In this document: piece after piece, positions 1-8,106 of the stretch | Layout of the letters: every line of letters starts with the position of its first letter | Position numbering within the stretch: the stretch's first letter is position 1 | From: Pseudoxanthomonas sp. | GTDB taxonomy: Bacteria; Pseudomonadota; Gammaproteobacteria; Xanthomonadales; Xanthomonadaceae | Direction of reading: 5' to 3' | DNA length: 64,000 nucleotides | NCBI RefSeq assembly: GCF_002863005.1 | Contig: NZ_PKDG01000043.1 | Location: 37,318 to 101,317 of the forward strand | The notes under the pieces: model-generated | Database searches by the model: none | Told to the model about the DNA's origin: nothing | What the model saw: only the letters and a program-made list of their open reading frames with translations | Translations under genes and position numbers: made by a program

Positions 1-1
1 C

Positions 2-355
2 GATGCCAATGGCGCGCGCCCGCTCGCCTTCATGTTCACCTTCTACGGACTCGCGTTCGCGTCGATGTCGGCCTGCATCGGCGGCCTGTACGTGCTGGCC
101 TGGCGCGCACGCGCGCGGCTTGGTCTGGATGGCGAGGCCGCCGCGAACGCCGCTGGCGAAATCGCCTCGCATGCGTACTTCGTCGGCGTGGGTCTGCTGT
201 CGGTACTGATCGCCAGCCTGCTGGGCGAGCACGCGCGATCCTGGCAGGTCGCCATGGCGGGCAGCGTGTACTTCCTCCTGTCGTTTACCGGCATCGTCCA
301 CGTGGGGGGGCAGCGCTGGGGCGCACGCCGCTGGCCCGAACGCATGGAGGGCTAG
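2..355 (+). CDS. C-terminal part of a small integral membrane protein (partial at the left edge)
   Basis: The reading frame is open from the first bases of the window and ends with TAG at 353-355. The methionine at 32 is therefore probably internal. About 117 residues are visible, with hydrophobic stretches near FTFYGLAFASMSACIGGLYVLAW, YFVGVGLLSVLIASLL and SVYFLLSFTGIVHV, which suggests two to three membrane helices and a short basic tail. The general look recalls the C-terminal half of TMEM175/DUF1211-type channel-like proteins, but no diagnostic motif is present in the visible part, so this is a weak guess. The stop lies 4 bases before bioD, so the two are probably co-transcribed. Confidence 0.6.
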   Translation, partial: DANGARPLAFMFTFYGLAFASMSACIGGLYVLAWRARARLGLDGEAAANAAGEIASHAYFVGVGLLSVLIASLLGEHARSWQVAMAGSVYFLLSFTGIVHVGGQRWGARRWPERMEG

Positions 356-359
356 GCGA

Positions 360-1028
360 ATGGACCGGCTGTTCGTCACCGGTACCGACACGGGCGTGGG
401 CAAGACCGTTGCCAGCGCCGCGTTGTTGCATGCGTTCCGTGCGCGCGGCCGGCGTGCCGTGGGCATGAAGCCGGTCGCCAGCGGCTGCGAGGCCACGCCG
501 GACGGCTGGCGCAACGAGGATGCACTCGCGTTGCAGGCCGCCAGCGATCCCGTGCCGCCCTACGAGGATGTGAACCCCTATGCGCTGCCTGCGCCGCTCG
601 CGCCGGAGATCGCCGCGCGCGACGCCGGCGTGGACGTGCAGCTGGGCGTCCTGGTGTCCGCGTTCGAGCGCCTGCACCCGCTGGCCGACATGGTGCTGGT
701 CGAAGGCGTCGGTGGTTGGGCCGCACCGCTGACGGGCACGCTTGACCAACGCCACCTGGTACAGGAATTGCGCCTGCCGGTGGTGCTCGTAGTGGGCATG
801 CGCCTGGGTTGCATCAACCATGCACGGCTCAGTGCGCGCGCGATCCAGGACGACGGCGCGCGCCTGGTGGGCTGGATCGCCAACGAAGTCGATCCGGAGA
901 TGGCGCGCCGCGACGAAAACTTCGCCCTGCTGTCCGCGCGCATGCCGGTGCCGTGCTGGGGACGCTTGCCGCATGCACCGCAAATCGACGCCGGCACGCT
1001 CAGCCGGCACATCGCACTTCCTTTCTAG
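360..1028 (+). CDS. bioD: ATP-dependent dethiobiotin synthetase BioD
   Basis: The 222-residue protein is the usual size for BioD, which carboxylates and closes 7,8-diaminopelargonate to dethiobiotin, the penultimate step of biotin synthesis in the cytosol. The N terminus carries the P-loop GTDTGVGKT (residues 8-16). It is followed by MKPVASG (36-42), whose lysine contacts substrate, by the VEGVGGW segment (114-120), and by LGCINHA and NEVD near 150-177. Other bio genes are not next to it. It follows the upstream membrane gene by 4 bases. Start at ATG 360. The assignment is secure from the motifs. Confidence 0.95.
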   Translation: MDRLFVTGTDTGVGKTVASAALLHAFRARGRRAVGMKPVASGCEATPDGWRNEDALALQAASDPVPPYEDVNPYALPAPLAPEIAARDAGVDVQLGVLVSAFERLHPLADMVLVEGVGGWAAPLTGTLDQRHLVQELRLPVVLVVGMRLGCINHARLSARAIQDDGARLVGWIANEVDPEMARRDENFALLSARMPVPCWGRLPHAPQIDAGTLSRHIALPF

Positions 1029-1039
1029 GCGCGGGGCCG

Positions 1040-1076
1040 AAAAATAAAAAACCCGGCAGCGTGGGGGCTACCGGGT
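1040..1076 (-). terminator. Rho-independent terminator of the phasin gene
   Basis: A 10-bp stem with one G-T wobble (1051-1060 with 1067-1076, six-base loop) is flanked at 1040-1050 by a run that reads as TTTTTTATTTTT on the minus strand. It therefore terminates minus-strand transcription coming from the phasin gene, whose stop codon ends at 1141. It may also block bioD read-through on the plus strand less efficiently. Confidence 0.8.
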
Positions 1077-1140
1077 CGGCTGCGCGGAGGGAGGGGGAGC
1101 CGCGCAATAAAGGGTGGACGCGAACGTCCGTGGGCGGGTC

Positions 1141-1533
1141 TTACTTGCCCTTGGCGGCCTTGGTCGCCTTGGCCACGGAGGCCTGGACGTTGTCGGTCGC
1201 GGTTTCGAACTGGGTCTTCACCAGCTGGCCGAAGGCTTCACCGGTCTTCAGGCTCAGGCCGAACATTTCCTGGCTGGCGGCGACCATGCGCTCGGCGTTG
1301 TCCTTGGCGACCTGCAGGCCCTTCGGCCACAGGTTCTTGTAACCGTCCAGGTCGCGGGTCTCGGCGAGCTCGCCGAAGAACGAGGTGGTGGCGTCGATGT
1401 TCTTTTCGAACGTCTTCAGCTGCACGCCGAACACGGTCTCGGCGCTTTCCAGCGCCAGGCGGTTGGCGCGCGATGCGGCGGCGGCGAACTGGTGCGTGAA
1501 CTGGCTGAAGCTTTCGTTGAATTGGGTGTTCAT
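1141..1533 (-). CDS. Phasin family protein (polyhydroxyalkanoate granule-associated)
   Basis: The protein has 130 residues, is Ala/Lys/Thr-rich, almost entirely amphipathic helix and has no signal peptide. It ends in a Lys-Ala rich tail (VAKATKAAKGK). Features such as FNESFSQFTHQFAAAASRANRLALE, AERMVAASQEMFG and TQFETATDNVQ match the phasin_2/PhaP family, which coats polyhydroxyalkanoate granules. The chosen ATG at 1533 has AGGAG seven bases upstream; a start 27 bases further up has no such site. The promoter region contains a sigma70-like pair and two TTGC-N3-GCA dyads (separate entries). No other PHA gene is in the window. Confidence 0.88.
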   Translation of the reverse strand: MNTQFNESFSQFTHQFAAAASRANRLALESAETVFGVQLKTFEKNIDATTSFFGELAETRDLDGYKNLWPKGLQVAKDNAERMVAASQEMFGLSLKTGEAFGQLVKTQFETATDNVQASVAKATKAAKGK

Positions 1534-1563
1534 GGCGTGCTCCTGAAAGGGGATTCCCATCTG

Positions 1564-1601
1564 TTGCGACGCAGCATAACCGCCTCAATGTTGCAGCGCA
1601 A
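1564..1601 (-). promoter_or_regulatory. Two TTGC-N3-GCA dyads overlapping the phasin promoter (PhaR-like operators)
   Basis: TTGC-GAC-GCAG occupies 1564-1574 and TTGC-AGC-GCAA occupies 1591-1601. One covers the -10 element and the other the -35 element of the candidate promoter. In alphaproteobacteria the PHA-responsive repressor PhaR binds CTGC-N3/4-GCAG at phasin promoters, as I recall it, so these are plausible operators for a PhaR homologue. That function is an inference. Confidence 0.4.
1573..1601 (-). promoter_or_regulatory. Candidate sigma70 promoter of the phasin gene
   Basis: On the minus strand TTGCGC (1601-1596) and TATGCT (1578-1573) are separated by 17 bases. The -10 element lies 39 bases before the phasin ATG. 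Both hexamers match the consensus only moderately, but the spacing and position fit. Confidence 0.45.
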
Positions 1602-1666
1602 TAACAGCCGTATGGAAATCCGACGAACGGTCAGGAGCCGTTAAAAATCAAACGCTTGTAGGGACT

Positions 1667-1688
1667 GGTGTGAAACCGGTTCCACACC
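1667..1688. repeat. 22-bp near-perfect palindrome between queD and the phasin promoter
   Basis: The sequence is GGTGTG A AACCGGTT C CACACC, with only the A/C pair breaking symmetry. It begins directly after the queD stop codon (minus strand) and has no T-run. It could be a stabilising 3' hairpin for queD or an operator. I cannot tell which. Confidence 0.4.
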
Positions 1689-2045
1689 TCAGTCGCCGGT
1701 GTAACGGCTGCCGGAGGTGCAGGTTTCATGCACCACGATGGCGCTCAGCAACGGAAGCACCGGCTTGGCCTCGCGCCAGATCCATGCCGCCAGCTGCTCG
1801 CTGGTCGGATTTTCCAGACCCGGAATGTCGTTGAGGTAATGGTGGTCGAGCCGGTCGTAGATCGGCTTGAAGGCGGCCTTCACGTCGGCGAAGTCCATCA
1901 CCCAGCCGGCCTGCGGATCGACCGGGCCGGACAGGTGCACTTCGATGCGGAACGAATGGCCGTGCAGGCGCGCGCACTTGTGGCCTTCCGGCACGTGAGG
2001 AAGCCGGTGAGCGGCTTCGATGGTGAAGACCTTGAAGATGTCCAT
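1689..2045 (-). CDS. queD: 6-carboxy-5,6,7,8-tetrahydropterin synthase QueD (6-pyruvoyl-tetrahydropterin synthase family)
   Basis: The 118-residue protein has the family's zinc-binding histidines (H13 in AAHRLP, H28 and H30 in LHGHS), the catalytic Cys24, a D67-H68-H69 segment and the late HET motif (106-108). QueD converts dihydroneopterin triphosphate to 6-carboxytetrahydropterin, the first dedicated step toward queuosine and 7-deazaguanine tRNA bases. A folate-type PTPS relative is the alternative, but the Cys24 context and size fit QueD. It lies 62 bases after rhlE, separated by a hairpin. A 14-bp palindrome at 2050-2063 sits just upstream of the ATG. Confidence 0.9.
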   Translation of the reverse strand: MDIFKVFTIEAAHRLPHVPEGHKCARLHGHSFRIEVHLSGPVDPQAGWVMDFADVKAAFKPIYDRLDHHYLNDIPGLENPTSEQLAAWIWREAKPVLPLLSAIVVHETCTSGSRYTGD

Positions 2046-2069
2046 GCGGCGTTTCCGGAAACGGGGAAA

Positions 2070-2096
2070 CGCGCGGCACGGATCGTGTGCCGCGCG
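2070..2096 (-). terminator. Hairpin downstream of rhlE
   Basis: Arms of 10 bp (CGCGCGGCAC at 2070-2079 with its complement at 2087-2096) enclose a 7-base loop. On the minus strand this lies 12 bases after the rhlE stop and is followed by a pyrimidine-rich stretch (TTTCCCCGTTTCC). It is probably a weak terminator or a 3' stabiliser before queD. Confidence 0.5.
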
Positions 2097-2107
2097 TCGG
2101 GTTCGAC

Positions 2108-3472
2108 TCAGCGGGCGGGACGCGACTGGCCCTGGCGGGCACCGCCGTTGCGGCCACCGTCGCGGCGGGGGCCGCTGCTGTGCTTCTTGGGTCCTGCGTG
2201 GGCGTGGCGCGGTGCTTCGCTGTGCGGGCGTCGTGCATGCTTCTGCGGGCCGTTGCGACGCGGCGTACGCTCGCCGGCCGGCTGTTCGGCCTTGCCCGGT
2301 GCGCTGTTGCCCCAGCGGATCGGGGTCTGCGGCTCGAAGCCCGGCACGTCGCGCAGGTCCACATCGCGGCCCAGCATGCGCACGATGGCGCGCAGGTACT
2401 TGGCTTCGTCCTGGGCGACGAGCGAAATCGCCTCGCCCGTCGATCCGTTGCGGCCGGTGCGGCCGATGCGGTGCACGTAGTCCTCGGCCACCATCGGCAG
2501 GTCGAAGTTGATCACCTGCGGCAGCTGGTCGATGTCGATGCCGCGCGCCGCGATATCGGTGGCGACCAGCACGTTGATGCGGCCGGCCTTGAAGTCGCTG
2601 AGCGCGCGCTGGCGGGCGCCCTGCGACTTGTTGCCGTGGATCGCCGCCGTCTTGATGCCGCTCTTGTCCAGGAACATCGCCAGCTTGTCGCTGCCGTGCT
2701 TGGTGCGGGCGAACACCAGCGTCTGCAGCCGGCTGTCCTTGGCCAGCAGGTGCAGCAGCAGGTCGCGCTTGCGGCTGCCATCGACGGGATGCACGCGGTG
2801 GGTGATGGTCTCGGCCACCGTGTTCTTCGGCGTGACCTGGATCTGCTTCGGGTCGTGCATGAACTCCAGTGCCAGTTCGCGGATCGGCTCGGCGAAGGTG
2901 GCGGAGAACAGCATGGTCTGGCGGTTCTGCTTGGGCAGCTTGGCCAGGATGCGCTTGATCGACGGCAGGAAGCCCATGTCGAGCATGCGGTCGGCTTCAT
3001 CCAGTACCAGCACCTCGATGCCCGACAGATCCACGCTGCGGCGCTCGAGGTGGTCGATCAGGCGGCCCGGGCAGGCGATCACGAGATCCACGCCACGGCG
3101 CAGCGCGTCGAGCTGGTTGCCCATGCCGACGCCACCGTAGATCGTGGTGCTGGGAATACGCAGGTACTTGCCGTAGCCACGCAGGCTGTCGTGCACCTGC
3201 ACGGCGAGCTCGCGGGTGGGGGTCAGCACGAGGGCGCGCGGCTTGCGCGGGCCGCGGGCGGCGACTTCCTGCGGGGTGGTGGCGAGGTACTGGATCAGCG
3301 GCAGGCCGAACGCAGCGGTCTTGCCGGTGCCGGTCTGGGCGCCGGCCAGCAGGTCATGGCCAGCCAGGGCCAGCGGAATGGCCTGTTCCTGGATAGGCGT
3401 GGGCTGGGTGTAGCCCTGTTCGTCGAGGGCGCGCAGCAGGGCGGGCGCAAGGCCCAGGTGTTCAAACGTCAT
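2108..3472 (-). CDS. rhlE: DEAD-box ATP-dependent RNA helicase, RhlE type
   Basis: The protein has 454 residues. The helicase core contains the Q motif (GYTQPTPIQ, 20-28), Walker A AQTGTGKT (45-52), PTRELA (85-90), PGR (135-137), DEAD (158-161), SAT (190-192), the ARGID region and HRIGRTGR (334-341). It ends with a long basic Gly/Arg/Lys/His-rich tail (about 390-454), typical of RhlE and used for RNA binding. It unwinds RNA in ribosome maturation and mRNA turnover. The start MTFEHLGL at 3472 has GGAG eight bases upstream; extending the frame further would add low-complexity sequence unlike the family. Confidence 0.92.
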   Translation of the reverse strand: MTFEHLGLAPALLRALDEQGYTQPTPIQEQAIPLALAGHDLLAGAQTGTGKTAAFGLPLIQYLATTPQEVAARGPRKPRALVLTPTRELAVQVHDSLRGYGKYLRIPSTTIYGGVGMGNQLDALRRGVDLVIACPGRLIDHLERRSVDLSGIEVLVLDEADRMLDMGFLPSIKRILAKLPKQNRQTMLFSATFAEPIRELALEFMHDPKQIQVTPKNTVAETITHRVHPVDGSRKRDLLLHLLAKDSRLQTLVFARTKHGSDKLAMFLDKSGIKTAAIHGNKSQGARQRALSDFKAGRINVLVATDIAARGIDIDQLPQVINFDLPMVAEDYVHRIGRTGRNGSTGEAISLVAQDEAKYLRAIVRMLGRDVDLRDVPGFEPQTPIRWGNSAPGKAEQPAGERTPRRNGPQKHARRPHSEAPRHAHAGPKKHSSGPRRDGGRNGGARQGQSRPAR

Positions 3473-3872
3473 TGTCGAAGCTCCAAAGCCGGCCGGCCGG
3501 ACACGCACGCCACGCCGGCACAGCGATGTGCGGCAGCGAAAGACGCGCGGAATGCGGCAAGACCGTGACTCGAAGCGTTCCCTGAAACCGCGCTGCGAGA
3601 AGGGGTGCGGAGGCGCCAAAAACGGCGGATCCGAGCTTGCGCAACGAAAGAAGTCGGAGCGGGGCGGGCGCGGGAACTCGCGGGGAATTCCCTGCGCCGG
3701 CGGACCATCGGGGAAACGAACGGCCGCAGGCAAGCGGCGCGCACTGTACCCGAATCCGGGGCTGAATGGGGGAACGGAGGCTGAAACCCGCGTCTGCGAC
3801 CGATTGTCGCACGGCCGGAAACCTTGATTTGTCAGGCGTATCATCCCCCGGGAAGACCGAGAAGCCGCCGCC
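3473..3872. other. 400-bp intergenic region between rhlE and fnr
   Basis: This gap separates two divergent genes. It contains a TGCGAC-N5-GTCGCA dyad (3795-3811) and a TATCAT -10-like hexamer (3839-3844) for fnr, both listed separately. A possible -10 TACAGT for rhlE lies on the minus strand at 3748-3743. Small open frames here have no ribosome site and look accidental. Confidence 0.5.
3795..3811. promoter_or_regulatory. TGCGAC-N5-GTCGCA dyad upstream of fnr
   Basis: Perfect 6-bp arms flank a 5-base spacer. The same core (TGCGAC-N5-GTCGC) occurs at 17151-17166 before cydA. It fits the GNGRC-N5-GNCGC form I recall for RegA/RegR-type redox response regulators. The dyad centre lies 36 bases before a TATCAT hexamer (3839-3844), a plausible activator-dependent -10 with about 28 bases from it to the fnr ATG. 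Confidence 0.5.
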
Positions 3873-4637
3873 ATGAGCCTTCGCATCCTGCGCCAGAACG
3901 ACACCCCGGTGGCCAGTCCGCCCGCCGAAGGCGTCGTGTGCCAGGCAGCACGGGGCTGCAGCGGGTGCCTGGTGCGGCACTTGGCCGTCTGCGCGGCCCT
4001 GCCGGTGTCCAAGGCGCATGCGATGGAGGCGCTGGCCGATGATGCGCGGCTGAAGGCGGGCGAGGCGCTGGTGCGCGAAGGCGAACCGCGGCGCGGCGTG
4101 TTCACCGTGACCAAGGGCGCGCTGCGCCGCATCCGGCTGCTGCCGGATGGTCGCCGGCTGGTGGCCGGCTTCCTGATGCCGGGCGATTTCATCGGCTTCT
4201 CCGGTACCTCGCACTACAAGCACACGATCGAGGCCATCACCGACAGCACGTTGTGCGAGTTCTCGATGGCCGACATGCGCAGCCTGTGCCACGACCATCC
4301 GGAGCTCGAGCGCGAACTGCTGGAGCGCGCCTGCCTGGAACTCGATGCCACGCGCGGCAACCTGATGGCCCTCGCCCGCCTCAATCCGATGGAGCGGCTG
4401 GCGGGCTTCCTCGTCGACATGGCGCAGCGCCGCCGGCGGCAGGGCCAGGACGACAGCGAAGTGATCCTGCCGATGACGCGCACGGACATCGCCGACTACC
4501 TGGGCCTGACCGTGGAGACCGTCAGCCGCAGCTTCACCCGCCTGCGCCAGGAAGGCAGCATCGCCACCGACGATCCGCACCACGTGCGGCTGCTCAAGCG
4601 TGAGCGCCTGGATGCGTTGGCCGAAGCGCGGGCCTGA
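3873..4637 (+). CDS. fnr: FNR/CRP-family oxygen-sensing transcription regulator
   Basis: The protein has 254 residues. Cysteines at 23, 29, 32 and 40 near the N terminus plus Cys128 (in STLCEF, equivalent to FNR Cys122) point to an oxygen-labile 4Fe-4S cluster. The C29-x2-C32-x7-C40 spacing is wider than C-x2-C-x5-C of E. coli FNR and like that of FnrN/FnrL types, as I recall. The cNMP-like barrel covers about 55-150. The recognition helix ETVSRS (215-220) keeps the Glu, Ser and Arg that read TTGAT-N4-ATCAA. It converges on cydC and is the obvious candidate regulator for the FNR box at 17079-17092. Confidence 0.88.
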   Translation: MSLRILRQNDTPVASPPAEGVVCQAARGCSGCLVRHLAVCAALPVSKAHAMEALADDARLKAGEALVREGEPRRGVFTVTKGALRRIRLLPDGRRLVAGFLMPGDFIGFSGTSHYKHTIEAITDSTLCEFSMADMRSLCHDHPELERELLERACLELDATRGNLMALARLNPMERLAGFLVDMAQRRRRQGQDDSEVILPMTRTDIADYLGLTVETVSRSFTRLRQEGSIATDDPHHVRLLKRERLDALAEARA

Positions 4638-4664
4638 GGGGTTCGGGATGCGAGGGGCGCTGGT

Positions 4665-4731
4665 TGTGGGAGCGACGTAAGTCGCGAAGGCGCACCGGGA
4701 AAGTCCCATCGCGACTTACGTCGCTCCCACA
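4665..4731. repeat. REP-like inverted repeat with 23-bp perfect arms
   Basis: Left arm 4665-4687 and right arm 4709-4731 are exact inverted copies of a sequence beginning TGTGGGAGCGACGTAAG, separated by 21 bases. Elements with this core are common extragenic repeats in Xanthomonadaceae and pseudomonads. The right arm runs into the 3' end of cydC and supplies its final codons and TAA stop. It lies between convergent fnr and cydC and could act as a bidirectional terminator or stabiliser. Confidence 0.8.
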
Positions 4732-6422
4732 TCCGACGGCATGGGCTGTTCCCGTACCAGTCTCCCATTCCGCAACCGGTAGCGCGTATCCACCACCTCC
4801 TCCGGCAGCGCTGCATGGCTGATGATCAGCACACTGCGTCCTTCACTGGCGGCGGCAAGGTCGCGCATCAGCGCGTCGGCCGTGTCCTGATCGAGGCCCT
4901 CGGTCGGCTCGTCGAGCAGCAGCAGGGGGGCGTCGCGCAGCAGGGCACGTGCCAGCGCCAGTCGGCGCGATTGGCCAGCCGAGAGCGTGGCGCCGTTCTC
5001 GCCCACCCAGGTGGCCAGGCCTGACTCGCGGAAGCGGGTGTCCAGCTTCACCTGTCCAAGCACCTGCCATAGCCGCGCGTCATCGGCATCGGGATCGCCA
5101 AGGCGCAGGTTCTCGCGCACGCTGCCGGAGAACACCGGGGCATCCTGCGGCAGCCAGGCGATGCGCGCGTGCCAGTGCGCCGCGTCCAGCGACGCCACCT
5201 CGTCGCAGGCGAACAACACCCTGCCCGCCTGCGGTGCCTGCAATCCGAGTACGAGCGCCAGCAGCGAGGATTTGCCTGCTCCGCTGTCGCCCGTCACCAG
5301 CACGCGTTCGCCGGGCGCGACATGCAGTTGCGCGCCGTCGAGCAAGCGTCGCGTCGAGCCCGGCCAGGCGAATGACACGTCGTCCAACTGCAGCGCACCG
5401 CATGCGGCCGGGGTTCGCGCGCCGGTGGTCACGCGGCCCGTCGCGGTCGGATCGTCCACCACGTGCTGAAGCCGCTGAGCGGCGACCGCGGCCGCACGCC
5501 AGGCCTGCCACGCCGGTGCGATCGCCGTGCAGGCTTCCACTACGGCGACCGTCATGAAGAACAGGCCACCGGCTGCCGCGGCCCCGATGCGTCCCGCGTG
5601 CACGGCCGACAACAGCACCCAGAGCATCGTCGGCAGCGTCAATGCGGTCGCCACGCCATGTGCCAGCGTCGCCAGCGCCAGCCGCTGCTTGCGCCGGAGT
5701 TCCCAGCGGGCGACGTCACGGCTGCGCGTATCCAGTGCTGCAAGCCATGCCATGGTGGCGTCCATCGCCGCCAGGTCCTGCTGGCCCTCGGTGCCTTCCT
5801 GCACGGCTGCGCGCAGGCGCATGCGCGCAGCCGCGCGTTGGTCTTCGAGTGCGGCCGCGCTGCGCACGGACAGCCAGGGCGCCAGCGCGGCGATCGATGC
5901 CAGCGCCGTCGCCAGCACCAGCCCTGCAGCCGGCAGGGCGGCGGTGGCCACCCCGGTTGCGATCAGGCACAGCGAGAGCACCGCGAGCAACGGGCCGACA
6001 GCCCGGACGAGCAGGCCGTCGACCGCATCGATATCCGCCATGAGCCGCGCCATCAGTTCGCCGATCCGATAGCGTCCGAGGCCCAGCGGCGCCAGCGGCA
6101 AGGCGCGGGCGAAGAACCAGCCGCGCAGGTCGCGCGCGATCCGCAGCGTCACATCGTGGCCCAGCAGTTTTTCGCCATATCGCGACAGGATGCGCACGAA
6201 GGTCAGCGCTCGGATGCCGGCCGACGGCCCGAAGAAGTTGAAGCCGATCGCGGCGCTTCCGGCCAGCGCGGCTGCCGTGAGGAAATGCCCGGACAGCCCG
6301 AGCAGTGCGGTGCCTGCCAGCAGTGTCAGCAGCAGCAAGCCGATGGACAGGGCGATGCGCGGTCGGTGCGCCACCAGCACGCTGCGCAGCGTGTCCGCGT
6401 CCTTCTCCGGGCGTGCGGTCAT
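4716..6422 (-). CDS. cydC: Cysteine/glutathione ABC exporter subunit CydC (cytochrome bd assembly)
   Basis: The 568-residue half transporter has a six-helix membrane domain (about 20-320) and one ATPase domain. Visible motifs are Walker A TGDSGAGKSS, signature LSAGQSRRLALARALL and Walker B LLLLDEPTEGLD. With CydD it exports thiols to the periplasm, which is needed for cytochrome bd and c-type cytochrome assembly. The ATG at 6422 overlaps the cydD stop (ATGA), fixing the start at MTARPEKD. The last residues (DVGAT) and the stop codon come from a REP-like repeat, so the extreme C terminus has probably been altered by it. Confidence 0.92.
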   Translation of the reverse strand: MTARPEKDADTLRSVLVAHRPRIALSIGLLLLTLLAGTALLGLSGHFLTAAALAGSAAIGFNFFGPSAGIRALTFVRILSRYGEKLLGHDVTLRIARDLRGWFFARALPLAPLGLGRYRIGELMARLMADIDAVDGLLVRAVGPLLAVLSLCLIATGVATAALPAAGLVLATALASIAALAPWLSVRSAAALEDQRAAARMRLRAAVQEGTEGQQDLAAMDATMAWLAALDTRSRDVARWELRRKQRLALATLAHGVATALTLPTMLWVLLSAVHAGRIGAAAAGGLFFMTVAVVEACTAIAPAWQAWRAAAVAAQRLQHVVDDPTATGRVTTGARTPAACGALQLDDVSFAWPGSTRRLLDGAQLHVAPGERVLVTGDSGAGKSSLLALVLGLQAPQAGRVLFACDEVASLDAAHWHARIAWLPQDAPVFSGSVRENLRLGDPDADDARLWQVLGQVKLDTRFRESGLATWVGENGATLSAGQSRRLALARALLRDAPLLLLDEPTEGLDQDTADALMRDLAAASEGRSVLIISHAALPEEVVDTRYRLRNGRLVREQPMPSDVGAT

Positions 6423-8098
6423 GGTGTTCCCTCCTCCACCTGCAAGCGCCTGCCGCGGACATGCCATCTCCCGGTCATCGCGGCCTGGGCCGCCGCGCGG
6501 TGGGTGGCCATCACCACCGCGCGTCCGCGTGCGAACTGCGTGATCGCGCGCAGCACGCGGGCTTCGGTATCGGGATCGAGGAAGGCGGTGGGTTCGTCGA
6601 GCAGCAGCAGGTCGGGATCGCGCAGGAACACGCGCGCCAGGGCGACGCGCCTTGCCTCGCCGCCGGACAGCCCGAAGCCGCGTTCGCCGATCACCGTGTC
6701 CAGCCCGTCCGGCAGTCGCGTCGCGAAGCGCATGACCTGCGCCGCGTCGGCCGCCCGCTCCAGGTCGGCATCGCTGGCGTCCGGTCGCGCCATGCGCAGG
6801 TTGTCGCGCAGCGTGCCGGCGAACAGGAACGGACGTTGCGGTGCATAGCCGATGCGCAGGCCGGACGCACGCTGCAGGGTGCCCGCGTGCGCGGGAAGCC
6901 AGCCAGCCAAGGCTTCCAGCAGCGTGCTCTTGCCGTCACCGCTGGCGCCTGTCAGCGCGATGTGCTGGTCGCGCTGCAGGTGCAGCGTGATGTCGTGCAG
7001 CGCATCGTGCGTGGCGGCGGGATGGCGCAGTGCGGCGCCGTGCGCGCTGACCAGCAATCCGGGACGTGCTGGCACCGCTCCGCCAGTAGCGTGCAACGTT
7101 GGGCGTGCAGGGTCGTCCAGCAGCAGCGCGAGCTCGTCCATCGCCGCCAGGGCGGCCGCACGGTCGTGGTAGTGCGTGGCCAGCCGCCGCAGCGGCGCGT
7201 AGAACTCCGGTGCCAGCAGCAGGCAGAACACCCCCACGCCCAGGCTCAGGGACGTATCGCGCAGGTCGAGCATGCCGAGGTAGGTCAGGCCCAGGTACAG
7301 CGCGATCATCGCCACGCTGAGCGAGGCGAAGAACTCCAGCACCGCCGACGAGAGGAAGGCGATGCGGAGTACGCGCAGGCTGCGCACGCGCAGTTCCTCG
7401 GCCGCGGCGCGGATGCCCGTGAGCTCGGTTTCTCCGCGCCCGTACAGGCGGATCAGTCCCAGCCCGCGCAGCCGATCTGCGAAATGCCCGCCCATCCGAG
7501 TGAGCGCCTGCAGCTGGCGCTGGCTCGCCGCCTGCGCGCCCCAGCCGACCAGCATCGTGAAGACGGGCACCAACGGCATCGTCAGCAGCAACACCAGGCC
7601 AACGGTGCGGTCGACCACGAACACCGCCAGCAGGATCGCAAGTGGCACGGCCACAACCTCGGCGCGCAGCGGCACGAAACCGCCGAAGTACCCCTCCAGC
7701 GCATCGACGTGCGTGCCCATGCGTTCGGCCAGCGCGCCGCTCTGCTGCGAGCGCACCCACACCGGTCCGCGGGCGACCAGTCCGCGGGCTACGCAGGCGC
7801 GCAGGTCCACGCGGATGCGCTCGACGGCGTGGTCGGCCAGCCGCCGGCTGGTCCACCCCAGACCTGCGCGCAGCAGGAGTGTCGCCAACAGCGCGGCCAG
7901 CGGGGCGAGCAGCGTGACCGGAGCGGCGCCGTCCACGAGCGCGCGCTGCAGGCAAAGCGCGATCAGGGCGGCCTGCGGCAGCACGAGTACGCCGCCGGTG
8001 ACGCCGCAGGCAGAAGCGGCGCGCAACGGGGTACGAGCGATCCCGCCGAGCGACGCCAGGCGTGCTTTCGCCGTCGCGCCCGCGGGCGCGTCCTTCAT
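6419..8098 (-). CDS. cydD: Cysteine/glutathione ABC exporter subunit CydD
   Basis: The 559-residue half transporter partners CydC. The membrane domain (about 20-310) is followed by an ATPase domain with Walker A TGASGDGKSTLLEAL, signature LSGGEARRVALARVFL, Walker B LLLLDEPTAFLD and a switch histidine in MATHRAA. The start is taken as ATG 8098 (MKDAPAG). A GTG at 8110 overlapping the previous stop (GTGA) is an equally reasonable start, adding VSAR. It sits at the end of the cco cluster rather than beside cydAB, which is unusual (see findings). Confidence 0.9.
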   Translation of the reverse strand: MKDAPAGATAKARLASLGGIARTPLRAASACGVTGGVLVLPQAALIALCLQRALVDGAAPVTLLAPLAALLATLLLRAGLGWTSRRLADHAVERIRVDLRACVARGLVARGPVWVRSQQSGALAERMGTHVDALEGYFGGFVPLRAEVVAVPLAILLAVFVVDRTVGLVLLLTMPLVPVFTMLVGWGAQAASQRQLQALTRMGGHFADRLRGLGLIRLYGRGETELTGIRAAAEELRVRSLRVLRIAFLSSAVLEFFASLSVAMIALYLGLTYLGMLDLRDTSLSLGVGVFCLLLAPEFYAPLRRLATHYHDRAAALAAMDELALLLDDPARPTLHATGGAVPARPGLLVSAHGAALRHPAATHDALHDITLHLQRDQHIALTGASGDGKSTLLEALAGWLPAHAGTLQRASGLRIGYAPQRPFLFAGTLRDNLRMARPDASDADLERAADAAQVMRFATRLPDGLDTVIGERGFGLSGGEARRVALARVFLRDPDLLLLDEPTAFLDPDTEARVLRAITQFARGRAVVMATHRAAAQAAMTGRWHVRGRRLQVEEGTP

Positions 8099-8106
8099 CC
8101 GTGCGC

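Noticed and set aside
3528..3827. A 99-codon frame in the rhlE/fnr gap
   Set aside because: Basic low-complexity composition, no ribosome site, overlaps the fnr promoter signals.
3824..3828. TTGAT half-site close to the fnr start, possible FNR autoregulation
   Set aside because: The second half-site (ATCAA) is absent, so a five-base match is not evidence.
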